NCBI GenBank assembly: GCA_033964015.1
Contig: CM066919.1
Span: 20,896,146 to 20,960,145 of the forward strand
From: Scolanthus callimorphus
Lineage: Eukaryota > Cnidaria > Anthozoa > Actiniaria > Edwardsiidae
Length of the DNA stretch: 64,000 nt
Reading direction: 5' to 3'
The translations under genes were made by a program, and so were the position numbers. The notes beneath the pieces are model-generated. The model made no database searches. It had not been told where the DNA came from and worked only from the letters and a program-made list of their open reading frames with translations. Positions 35,101 to 44,900 of the stretch are shown here, piece by piece (within the stretch, counting starts at the first letter, position 1; every line of letters starts with the position of its first letter).

Positions 35101-35119
35101 CTTCAGATGGAGGGCGTAA
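23153..35119 (+). CDS. NLE1: Notchless homolog 1, C-terminal six exons (partial gene)
   Basis: NLE1 is a WD40 beta-propeller assembly factor that works with the Midasin/Rea1 ATPase in late nuclear 60S ribosome maturation and also affects Notch signalling. Coding exons are 23153-23258, 24053-24095, 24435-24494, 29992-30048, 33702-33772 and 35107-35119 (stop TAA at 35117). All have AG/GT borders and matching phases (1, 2, 0, 0, 0, 2). They encode about 116 residues covering the last WD repeats: GHQALINQVCFSPDG, SASFDKSVKLW, AWSADCRLLCSGS, VWDMKTKKLLYDLPGHADE, VYSVDWSPDGSRVASGGKD, ending VWRA. The N-terminal half is not found in the window, so the opsin either lies upstream in the intergenic DNA or inside an NLE1 intron. 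Introns of about 5.5 and 3.7 kb hold large TTAA elements. Identification is by motif recall. Confidence 0.92.
23318..24000 (+). repeat. Polypurine tract with (GGA)n core
   Basis: (GAG)n at 23318-23372 leads into about 600 bases of strongly G/A-biased sequence on the NLE1 sense strand, inside the intron between the first two visible exons. Confidence 0.9.
24986..25856. mobile_element. Foldback element nested in the left arm of the 3.9-kb palindrome
   Basis: Inverted ends TGTGCCGAGCGCGGATATCA and TGTACCGAGCGCGGATATCA with arms of about 390-420 bases (24986-25375 and 25435-25856) around a short centre. The opposite arm of the host palindrome is uninterrupted (ATTCCGCTTCTGTTTAAGGA in reverse complement, near 28160-28180). 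No clean target duplication. Confidence 0.85.
26152..26367 (-). other. 71-codon frame in left palindrome arm, unknown
   Basis: Starts MLEHMPNKIGSIPRSEMW and ends RSNNIKSAQ. It is duplicated in the right arm at 27655-27870 with two visible residue differences (Met/Ile and Phe/Tyr). No domain recognised. It may be a remnant of a coding region or simply a chance open frame preserved because the arms are similar. Confidence 0.35.
27655..27870 (+). other. 71-codon frame in right palindrome arm, unknown
   Basis: Mirror copy of the frame at 26152-26367. Both differences from its twin change the residue and none is obviously silent, which does not favour protein-level constraint. Confidence 0.35.
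28538..28795. mobile_element. TTAA-flanked MITE abutting the 3.9-kb palindrome
   Basis: Inverted ends around GGCTAAACTAGGACACATGT, with TTAA at 28534-28537 (shared with the neighbouring element) and 28796-28799. 258 bp, non-coding. Confidence 0.85.
29286..29784. mobile_element. TTAA-flanked hairpin element
   Basis: Ends AGTGCCACTAAAGGCAGAAG inverted, arms of about 220 bases. TTAA at 29282-29285 and 29785-29788. Lies about 200 bases before the NLE1 exon at 29992. Confidence 0.88.
30131..31873. mobile_element. 1.74-kb TTAA-flanked near-perfect palindrome
   Basis: Ends GGTGACTCATTCGAAATTCA inverted. Arms of about 850 bases meet near 30985-31030 with almost no loop. TTAA at 30127-30130 and 31874-31877. 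The first bases, GGTGRCTC, match those of the 3.9-kb palindrome, suggesting one family. It starts only 82 bases after the NLE1 exon ending at 30048. Confidence 0.88.
31878..33197. mobile_element. 1.3-kb TTAA-flanked element with TATA-bearing ends
   Basis: Inverted ends ACACGAAACCGCGCTATAAA, about 25 bases, flanked by TTAA at 31874-31877 (shared) and 33198-33201. The interior is not palindromic. It contains a 105-codon minus frame (32425-32742) beginning MAGRRRSWRANHERC, of unknown origin, possibly a captured fragment. GCTATAAAAGGG in each end looks like a TATA box pointing inward. Confidence 0.8.
33202..33700. other. NLE1 intron remainder; nothing recognised
   Basis: AT-rich intronic sequence between the TTAA element and the exon at 33702, ending in a T-rich tract that serves as polypyrimidine tract. 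Confidence 0.6.
33790..33960. repeat. Dispersed repeat GCCAACCAGAGATCGATTGG
   Basis: Sequence including CCAACCAGAGATCGATTGG and AGGGCGCTATTCAATCTA recurs in reverse orientation at 60815-60925 (AGATTGAATAGCGCCCT, CCAATCGATCTCTGGTTGG). Confidence 0.65.
34473..34642. mobile_element. TA-flanked MITE in the last NLE1 intron
   Basis: Inverted ends GCCTGCTAGCCAGCTCTCCA and ACCTGCTAGCCGGCTCTCCA, with TA at 34471-34472 and 34643-34644. The centre has a GGGATTCCTGTGTC / GACACAGGAATCCC pair. Confidence 0.8.
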
Positions 35120-35698
35120 AGAACTGGTGCGCGGTGGTTTACCACTAATGTGGTGCGCGGTCCCGGTCGATATTGTGGAGGCGCGTTTCCATGGTAATGC
35201 TGCGAAGGTGCAGGCAAACTTGCAAGACGGTAACTCAATATGTCTCGCATCGGGTACGGCGAAGATCTACTGTGTTCAACGAAGATCTACTGTGTTCAGA
35301 ATGGCTCTGGTGTTGTAACCTGGATACCTAGGACATATTTTATGCGCGACTTTTTGCCTCATTAACATGTAGCCTGCGATAGCAGTGATACCGGAAAACG
35401 GACCAAGCCGATCTTGCGAGGCACAGTTTTTTCGAGCTCTAGAACAGCTTCAGATACGGCTTTCGGGAGTTTTCTGGAGCGCGTTCCGAACAGCGAAAAT
35501 TAGTATATCTCGTCTGCAAGTTATTAGGTAGATCCTTCATTATGATACTCCATAGGGTCCTCCGTAGTCTTATAGAACGAGGACATACAGAAGGGCACCA
35601 TAGTGTACCACCATATATGAAGGATCCAGGCCTTATCAGGGTTTCGCTAGGGGAAGAAAGTCAACACCTCATTGGGCAGTCCCATACATACGCCCTTG

Positions 35699-36120
35699 CG
35701 GGTGAATGAAAGCTCTACAGACAATGGTTTGCGTAACTATTCTTTATTACAAACGATCGTCACTCGTACACTTTTCTGATCTCATTAATATCACTTAATT
35801 TTTTAGCTAAATACGTTACTGTACACAATTTTAACAGTGGTTTTCATCTAACAGTGTTCACTAGTCAAAAGGTAACAATAGCATTAGAAAACAATAAAAG
35901 ATGTCATGATTACTATGCTCTCTCTATTATTCTTGCATTAGACTAGATCATGACTCGTGAAAACCACTCGACTAATTCTCAAACTGAGTCTCTCAAAGGT
36001 TTGGATGCTAAGATGGTTATTATCGATATTTACTTTTGAATACAGTAGCAGGTAACAATAGCAAACCACGAAATCAGTCAGTCTTTGTGATCTCTAAAAT
36101 AGCTTGATGCAATGAAGTAG
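35699..36120 (+). repeat. 422-bp tandem duplication, copy 1
   Basis: Begins CGGGTGAATGAAAGCTCTAC and ends CAATGAAGTAG. Immediately repeated at 36121. Includes AACAATAAAAG, which could act as an NLE1 polyadenylation signal. Confidence 0.93.
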
Positions 36121-36543
36121 CGGGTGAATGAAAGCTCTACAGACAATGGTTTGCGTAACTATTCTTTATTACAAACGATCGTCACTCGTACACTTTTCTG
36201 ATCTCATTAATATCACTTAAATTTTTAGCTAAATACGTTACTGTACACAATTTTAACAGTGGTTTTCATCTAACAGTGTTCACTAGTCAAAAGGTAACAA
36301 TAGCATTAGAAAACAATAAAAGATGTCATGATTACTATGCTCTCTCTATTATTCTTGCATTAGACTAGATCATGACTCGTGAAAACCACTCGACTAATTC
36401 TCAAACTGAGTCTCTCAAAGGTTTGGATGCTAAGATGGTTATTATCGATATTTACTTTTGAATACAGTAGCAGGTAACAATAGCAAACCACGAAATCAGT
36501 CAGTCTTTGTGATCTCTAAAATAGCTTGATGCAATGAAGTAGC
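36121..36543 (+). repeat. 422-bp tandem duplication, copy 2
   Basis: Nearly identical to 35699-36120; the only difference noticed is one extra A in CTTAAATTTTTAG. Very recent duplication or an assembly duplication. Confidence 0.93.
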
Positions 36544-36544
36544 G

Positions 36545-38300
36545 CTAGAGTTTGTGCCACCGTGAGCTAGTGGGATGCCGCCCCACCGACCACCCTCCCC
36601 TAGCCATCAACTTATACTTACATTTTCGGTCCAACCTTTTCCATGTGGGTTCGAAAACCAAGGCATGCTATACCCTAGTTTACAAACGTTGCGCGCGCAG
36701 CAAAAAATCGGATCCTATAGCATGCTCTATATTTGTAATAAATTTCTATATGGATACAAAAAAACTGGTTTCGTAACTTGTTCAATGAGTGATTAAAATA
36801 GGGAATGGGTGATTAAAATAGGGAATGGTAGAGGAATATATATTGCTCAGTGCTTTACAGGGATTTCTGCCACTGAGAAGAACTTTCACACACGAAAATA
36901 CGATATTTTACATGTGAAAATATCAGCCAATATGTTTTCTTCCTTGTGGCCAATAAAAGGCGTTTCCCTGGGGCATGGCAGTGTTTCTTGTTTATATAAT
37001 AAACAGAATAATACGTGGACGCTTGGAGATACGGAATTTATCTTCTCGTGTCTCCGCGCGCCATGTATTATTCTCTATATAATGACTATTGTAATAAATA
37101 TATCATGTTTTCCAAGAAAAGTATAATATAAGGTGGACTTGATGACTAGTGAACTTATCAAGGAAACAGATTTCGAAAACGGAATCGGTGTGAACCAAGC
37201 CCATCAATAGGAGCCGCCGCCACCACCGAGCAGTGAGCGTTCGAAGCACTGTAGTAGATTGTAGATCTATATTTTTCCGCGAAAATTAAGTGTCATGGTT
37301 ACAAATTATGTCCCCTATCTCAAAAGAAAGCTGGCGAATATCAGCGCCGTCATCGCCCTGCGCGCGTTGAACTCCAATTTCGTGGAAAATTCAAAATCCA
37401 TAAACTAAAGTCGATTCTACTCCGGTGTATATGGCTAGACATTGTGGAGCGCCTCTGGTGTGAATATAACCTTAATGTAAATGCTCGAATCACCTTCGAT
37501 AGCCACTACTGATATCCTCATTCCATTACTTCCAAATCTATTTGTACATAGCTACAAGTACTAAAATAACTGCAGCCTCTTATTTTGTTCTCATACAAAA
37601 CATCATTTGATTCTTGATAAATAAACTGATCTGCAAAAAAAACCGTTTCCAGTGTTTAATTTATTCTTATGCAGGCTAACAAAATTTAAATACCAAACCC
37701 ATTCGACGCGCCAAGGGTGGAACGCAAAGGGTAATGCAAAAATGAATAGGTGTTCTTACCAATTATGATACATTCTAATATAGTACCTTTAAGGTCTTTG
37801 ATGGATTAACTAAACTGAAAATATTATTTACAGAAGTTTGAAGGAATTCTTGTCACCTGCCGAAGGAATAAAAAGATTGCGATTAAAATTGAAAAGATGG
37901 ACAGGGTTCATGGTTAATGCACAGGTGCCAAGCGCGTGTCATAAAGCCACAATCAACAACCTGCTGTAATTTTCCGAGTTCGCTGCACATGTTTATTAGA
38001 GTTGTTTTCATGAATCAACGAAACTGTTGTATTAGCCGGGGTCACATTATTCCTTGTTCGATATACGTGTAGAAATCTCGATTTACCAAATTCAGTCGAA
38101 ACATAGCACTATACTCTCTAAATCAGCCGATGGAAATGGATGCTTTCTCCGACTTGTTATGTTGCTTTGCTATCAAAATGGCGCCTGGCACAGGCTCTTT
38201 ATTGTACTGTTCAAAGCATGCATGAAATAGTCAGTGACAGAACCTCTTCGAAGCATTTCGATTAGTCATGGTACCAGGCTCTGCTAGTTGACAAGTACAT
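36545..38300. other. Intergenic sequence, no gene recognised
   Basis: Contains a short direct repeat (GTGATTAAAATAGGGAATGG twice near 36790-36830), an open frame at 36809-37126 with no motif, and a relative of the 8.4-kb MITE near 38080-38200. Confidence 0.55.
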
Positions 38301-38301
38301 T

Positions 38302-38753
38302 CAGGGTCCGTACAGGTTTTGGAACGTTTTGGAAATTGACTGCCATTTTCCAGGACTAGAAGCCCCTAGAGAAGTGCATCCCCAGAGATGTGCGTGCGAA
38401 CGCCAGAGGAGCGCCGAAGGCGCAAGCGAGGGGGCCAAAGTAGGGGCTGCCAGCAGTCTAAAATGGGCTATGGAAAAGTTATGAAGTTTCTTCTCAATTT
38501 TCTGAAATTATATATTATATAAACAAACCCTTTTATATCTCAACATTGTAGTTTTGTTGAGTCAGTAGATGTTGAAATGTTTTTGCCAAGTTGTAGGAAA
38601 TTTTACAGAAGATATTGTACAAACTTTGGTATGTGATTGTATTTATTTCATGAATTCCACTCATTTGTTTGCATAGTGTGGTTTTGGAAATTTAGGCCAA
38701 TAGGCTTTGGAAAAGTTTTGGAAATTTTCACTTAGGATTCTGTATGGACCCTG
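38302..38753. mobile_element. Element with CAGGGTCCRTACAG ends
   Basis: The left end CAGGGTCCGTACAGGTTTTG pairs with CTGTATGGACCCTG at the right end. CAGGG-type ends are common in hAT-like MITEs; no 8-bp duplication seen. Lies just beyond the SLC6 polyadenylation signal. Confidence 0.55.
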
Positions 38754-38856
38754 ATGAAAATGGGCGTGTCCTGGGAATTAATTTTAAGGGATAGGGCATC
38801 CACGTGTATGGGCAGGCGCGTCGCTAGTACTACATTTTCTATCACGCATTCTGAAA

Positions 38857-38862
38857 TTTATT
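38857..38862 (-). terminator. Probable polyadenylation signal of the SLC6 gene
   Basis: AATAAA on the minus strand, 44 bases after the stop codon at 38906. Confidence 0.6.
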
Positions 38863-38905
38863 AATTTCGCCACTCATGTGAATTATCATCTTTTAACTTA
38901 CCTAC

Positions 38906-41900
38906 TTAAACTTTTAGAACTTCCACTCTTTGAGATAAACCTTCCCTTCGCTCTATTTCTCGTAATACGTCACGGTCAGGTTGCAACAGGAAGGTTATTC
39001 GCTGAAGATAAAACAAATATTGTGAGTAAGATGTCTGCGAGTGAGATGTCTGCTACCTATATACAAAGGTTTCGCTAAACATTTTATTATACTTGTTAAT
39101 TATTGTAACATATATGATATTTTAATCGTATGAATAAAGACCTATTATTATTATTATGGACATTACATTCCAGGCGCTAGAAGAAGCACAGATTCCAGGC
39201 GCTAGAAGAAGCACAGCTGGAGAGCCTGTTGGAGCCATTTTAATCTGCACCTCCCCCCTTCAGAAGAGTTCTTCCATAGTCTTTTTCCGAGGGGTAGAAC
39301 AAGAATTTCAGAGGGGGTTACTAAAGTAATACCATGATCGCCTCGGTTTCTTTTGTTCTCTGAGGGGCATTTACTAGCTAAATTCCCTCATTATAAATGC
39401 AAGGGAAATTTAGAAGCCAAAAGCGTTTCTTCAACTTACTCCTCTCCAGCTTGTTGAGAGAATATAGTTGAATACAAAACTCTTGTTCTCTAGGTGTGGT
39501 CGAACCAAGCGCTGTTGTTACACTGCGCGTATTGGACGACTCGCCCAGGTGATAAAAATTCGAATCCCGTTTGCCCTATAGTCAGCTTGTTCTCTAGGTA
39601 CAGTCGAACCAAGCGCTGTTGTTACTCTGCGCGTATTGGACGACTCGCCCAGGTGATAAAAATTCAAATCTAGTTTGCCCTAAAGTCAGCTTGTTCTCTA
39701 GGTACAGTCGAACCAAGCGCTGTTGTTACACTGCGCGTATTGGACGACTGGCACAGGTGATAAAAATTCGTATCTCGTTTGCCCTATAGTCAGCTTGTTC
39801 TCTAGGTACAGTCGAACCAAGCGCTGTTGTTACACTGCGCGTATTGGACGACTCGCCCAGGTGATCAAAATTCAAATCTAGTTTGCCCTATAGTCAGCGT
39901 GAGCTTAGCCTGAGTATCAGGCGGAAATTTTTTTCTGAGAGGTAAATGTGGGAGGAAAAATAAAATTTCCTCGGCGATCATAGTATTAGAAGCTAGAGCA
40001 GATTTCGTATGACTGTGAAAAGTACCGCCACAAAGTTGTTCCGCGCCGCGACCGTGACCGTACCGCGACTACGCGATTTCAATGGCGATTTCATTCCATC
40101 TACAGCAGGCCAGGTTCCGTACCGCCACCGCGACAGTACCGCGCCGTACCGCGGCAGTTTTCACAGTCATACGAAATCTGCTCTAATACCATGGTACACT
40201 CGGATAATTAGGTATTAAATTTACCATGGTATTACTTTGGCCTCTTCCTTAGGGGGGCGCGGCTAAAAAATGGAATGGCCCTTGCCGGCTAACAGTTACT
40301 AACAGCCAGCAACTCGAATGTGCTACAAGCACGTGCATGAGTAATTCTCTTACCTCTTTCAGAGTTCCAGGGGTTTTCCAAATCATGTATATCGCGGTAC
40401 CAGGAATAAAGAGCATGGAGGACAGAGCAATGACCCAGCCAAAGAACTCTGCCCAATTAGGGTACTTATAAGTACCATAAGACACACCAGACCAGAAGAT
40501 GATGCTATAGAAGAAGATACCCGCCATGATGGTGGGGGCACAATATTTCCAGGCAAACCGCCACCAGCACACTGGCCGAGAACCAACCATATCCTCAATG
40601 TCCTTAGAGAATCTATCCGCTCCGTATATCCAGGCCAGTGAGACAGTCTCGAAGAATCCAGGAAGAGGAGGGATACGCCTCCTGACTGATAGTCCAACAG
40701 GTTCAGCACATAGGCACCACCCTGGAAAATGGAGGAACAATATTTGAAATAAGGAAAACAAATGGAATGAAATTTGGGGACTTGAGGGAAACGTTAGGTT
40801 TATAGCAGAGTCCTTAGCTGCCAAAGGCCGCACAGCGGCGCGCAGGAAGAATACAACAGCTCAAAGTATAGCTCAGGTCAAGAGCTCCTCAGGTATAATA
40901 ATGATCGACTTCGTTTTTCGTGATTCAGCGGTATTCGCATATGGGTATCGTCGGCGCGTCCGTGTATGCGTGCTTGCCCATACCACAGGCAACGCCAAAA
41001 GCATCTCATTTTGGCTTGGAAAAAAAAAAAAAACATTTACTATAATCACGTTTTGACCATGATTTCAAGCAACTGCAAATGCGCTTCACAATATTTTGCA
41101 AGCTGGAAAATCGTCTGAGGAAATAACCAACATAGTATTGGCAGTGTATCAACGGAAGAGTAGCTTACCTGTGTGACATTTGTGATGCCAAAAATGAAGC
41201 AGATGAAACAAGCCAAAGCAATGAAGAGCTCCTTGCGCTTTCTTAATGATGCATATTCATCAACCAATCCAGTAATGACCGCTTCCATCATACCAAACTA
41301 GGAGTGAAAAGAGGTTGTTTTCATGGTTACATGATGGAGACGTACCTAAATGCAGTAGAACAGTTTATATGAGCACTTGCAGACATTTCAAGCGCATTTT
41401 GCTGCTAGTTGTTCTCGTTTTCATCGAAGAAATACGGTAAATAAGGTAAACACTCTAACCGTGAAAACACTCTAACCGTGAACGCCCTGGCTGTTATTCT
41501 CTGGCTGTTTTCTCATTTTGGTTAGGTGCAATCTTATCAAAAATGGTAATAACACAGCAGAACGCAATGTTGGGCATTTGCAGTTACTTATCGTGAACTT
41601 TGAAGGGAAAATTAGCAATCCTAAAATGTCTGAAAATGTCAAAAAAACGTCAATGTTCATGGTTAGAGTATTTTCACTGTAACGTCCACTTGGTTATTCC
41701 TGAGACGCTGAAGTGGTCGTGCTTTGAACTTTGCAATGTATATTTATCACATATGTTAAAATACTTTTCCAAACGAAAATTCGGCCAGCGAAAATTCGCT
41801 CGATGACCTCAACGAGCGTCCCCAAATATCGTTGCTTCAAGACAACAGACCATCCGAAATTGGGCAATTCCAGAAAATAAAGGTACCCCCCACACGGGCG

Positions 41901-44900
41901 GCATTTGGAAATTCCGATGGGATGGGGGGGTTTAAGAGCTCGGAATTCTGATTGCAAGGGGGGGTTTTCGAAGCTGGATTTCTTTAACCTGCCCGGAATT
42001 CTATATGCATGGGGGGTAAACCATTTTGGAAATTCTGGATGCATGGGGGGGTCAAAAACTAGTGCCGCCCGTGGGGAGGGTACCTTTATTTTCTGGAATT
42101 GCCCATTTCGGCGAAATTCGGAACACGGTAATTCGCTTATTTCGGCGAAATACAGACTTTCGGCAAAGTTCGTTCTCGTTGTAATCTTTTTACCAGTAGG
42201 GTACTTGCATTGCCACAGCTAGATTCCAAAAGGTGACCATTTGGAGAAATTTTACCTGGCTGTCAAGTCCAAGTGTCAGGATCATGAAGAAAAACAGGAT
42301 CGCCCATAGGGGGGAAATTGGCATCTGAGCAATGGCCTCAGGATACACCACAAACGCCAGTCCAGGGCCTGAGGAAAATAATTCAATATTTTTTAAAACA
42401 CAGGTGGATAATTCTTTGAAATAATTTGCTGCTAGTAGCTGCTCAGAATAAAACACCCTAGCAACATCAAACGCCAAGGATGGTACCTTTTAGGGGTATT
42501 TGGTACCCTTTAGGGGTAAAATCGAAAGTTCCCAACAAGCACCCCCACCCCGAAAATAGGGGAGTGTTGAATTTCTTTAGCCAAAGCCTTAAATATACAA
42601 GAAAACATCAAAATTTACCAGAGTTGGCAACTTCTTCAATGGGCTTGTTGAGTACGTGAGACATGAATCCAAGTGTAGAGAAAATAACGAAACCAGCGAA
42701 CACACTTGTACCACAGTTTATAACGGAAATCAGTATGGCATCCCTGAGAAAAAAACAAACGAAGTGCGTTAATTAGGCAGACATGAAACGGGATTGGAGG
42801 TAGAAAAAATAACACCAGGGTCGGTTTACTGAGGCATATGGGTCCTACGCCTCCCCCACTTTTCCCCTAAATGTGGTGCATCACTTCTACGGAACGCTGC
42901 TAATAATAAAATAAGTTACTCTCCTTGAAAGGGGTAGCATCTAACATATCCAGCATTTTGGAAACAATCTCTCTTAGTTGTTATAAAACAAGAGAATGCT
43001 GACTAAAATCTCGGTCTCCCAAGTTCCGATACCAAAGATTCTTAGGTTTGATTGTCTTGGGTAGTTTGGATTTGAACCATTGGGGGGTTCCATTCTTCCC
43101 AGTAATTATATTACATACTTGAAGATATTATTATGGAACTTGTTGTAGCTTCCCATGGCAACTAGAGAGCCAAATCCAATACCAAGGGAGTAGAAGATTT
43201 GCGTTGCAGCTGCAACCCATACTTTTGGATCTTTTAGCCTTGCCCAGTCTGGTTTGAGGTAGAACTCCACACCCTTATTGGCCCCAGGAAGTGTGACTCC
43301 ACGGATGAAAAGAATGAACAGAACAACATAGGGAAAAGTAGCAGTAAAGTAGACAACCTAAAAGATAAAAAAAAACAGGTTACCCTGGTACACCAAACTA
43401 AATTGGAATCCACAAGACAGTTTTCAAAAATGATGCCAAAATAGACCAATATTTCTGCTGCTCTTCCCTAAAAAGCTTTGCTTTTGGAATAAAAAATCCA
43501 TGCCTGTACAATGTATAGACAATTTTTGGAAAAATCAAACTGCATTTAAACTTCATTTGGTTTTTAACAACAAATTGCTAGACTGCTTGCGGTCCCTTCT
43601 TTGGCGATTGTCTGTGAAAACGAGATTGTGAAAAAACAAGCAAGTCATCAGCACACATTTTTTCACCGGCTCGTTTTCATGGACGTTCGCCAAAGAAGGG
43701 ACTGCAGCAGTCTAACAAATAGCCAGCTTTAAATAAAAGTGCTTCCTACCTTTCCAGAGGACTTGACACCCTTCCACATACAAAAGTACACACCAATCCA
43801 TGCCAAGACTAGACAAACAAGAATCTGCCACCTAACTTCTCCAGCATCACCAATACTGTCAGTTATACGAAGTATGTAGTTCCTGAAAGGAGTCGATCAT
43901 AGGGAATGTAAAGATTAAGCATTTCCTACACTCTTGGCAAAAAGAAATGAGAATGAATTCTGGGAAAATAAACTTTCAGTAAAAAGAAAACTTTCAAAAA
44001 ACTAGAAAAATATGAATCTCGCAAATTTTGACAAAATGTTGAAGGGCCTGAGTCTTGGGGTCTCAAATGTAAAATCTTCACAAACTTTACTTGAGTCACT
44101 GCAGGCAATTTTCAAGCCAAACTTTCACCCTAGCAAATTTTCAACAAGAATGTACAGCAGGAAGTGCAAGAAATGTACCCAGCCGAACTGTGGTACTTTT
44201 GATATGCTTATCATGGATACTTCTGATGGCTAGCTTTTATAAACAGAAATGACACGACTGTAATCTTTTATTCAATCCCATAGTCATAGTCTGGAAAAAA
44301 AGCTGCTAGTTTTTTCAGACTTTTCTGAGGCATTTTCCAGGACAATTTTCAGTCTTCTCAGCCCAACTTGGATGTTTCCACCTTGAAAATGAACTATACA
44401 GAATGCTTAAACTTTTTTCCCTCTACCAAACTCTGTATATACATCTTGTACAATACATGTATGTCAGTACAACACCTAATTAAAAAAGATTGCTTTGCAA
44501 ATTGCTCTTTGGTCCCATTGAACTAGGTGTATATGGAACAGGGTCCGCATGAACTTTTTTCGCTTCAAAAACTCAAAAACTTTTAGTTGCCAAAAGCAAT
44601 ATTTAGTCGCCACGTAAGTGTGGTTTTCAGAAGAACTTAGAAAGATGGGGTGTCTTTTGGCAACTGACTCTAAAATTTTGGTCGCCAAGTCCCAAAATTT
44701 AGTCCCAATGTCAGGCCCTGTGAAAAAAGGTCTGGTTCAATTCTTGGGTTTCAATCACCACTTTTCACATAAAATTTCATTTCCTGTGAAATCAGGTGAA
44801 ATAACTTACTCCCAGAACTCCTTGCTTGGTGAAACATGGTTGACAGGGATGCAAGCAGTTGCATTTGCAGCAGTAGCATTAGCCAACATAGTGACATTAG

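Noticed and set aside
35699..36543. LTR pair or solo LTRs
   Set aside because: The copies are directly adjacent with no internal region, no TG...CA ends and no primer-binding site.
39482..39897. CRISPR-like array
   Set aside because: Units are direct 104-bp copies with no unique spacers, in a eukaryotic intron.
40249..40353. C-terminal extension of SLC6 exon 9 ([14 protein letters not shown]...)
   Set aside because: A good donor (GAG|GTAAGA) precedes it and a matching terminal exon exists at 38906-39001.
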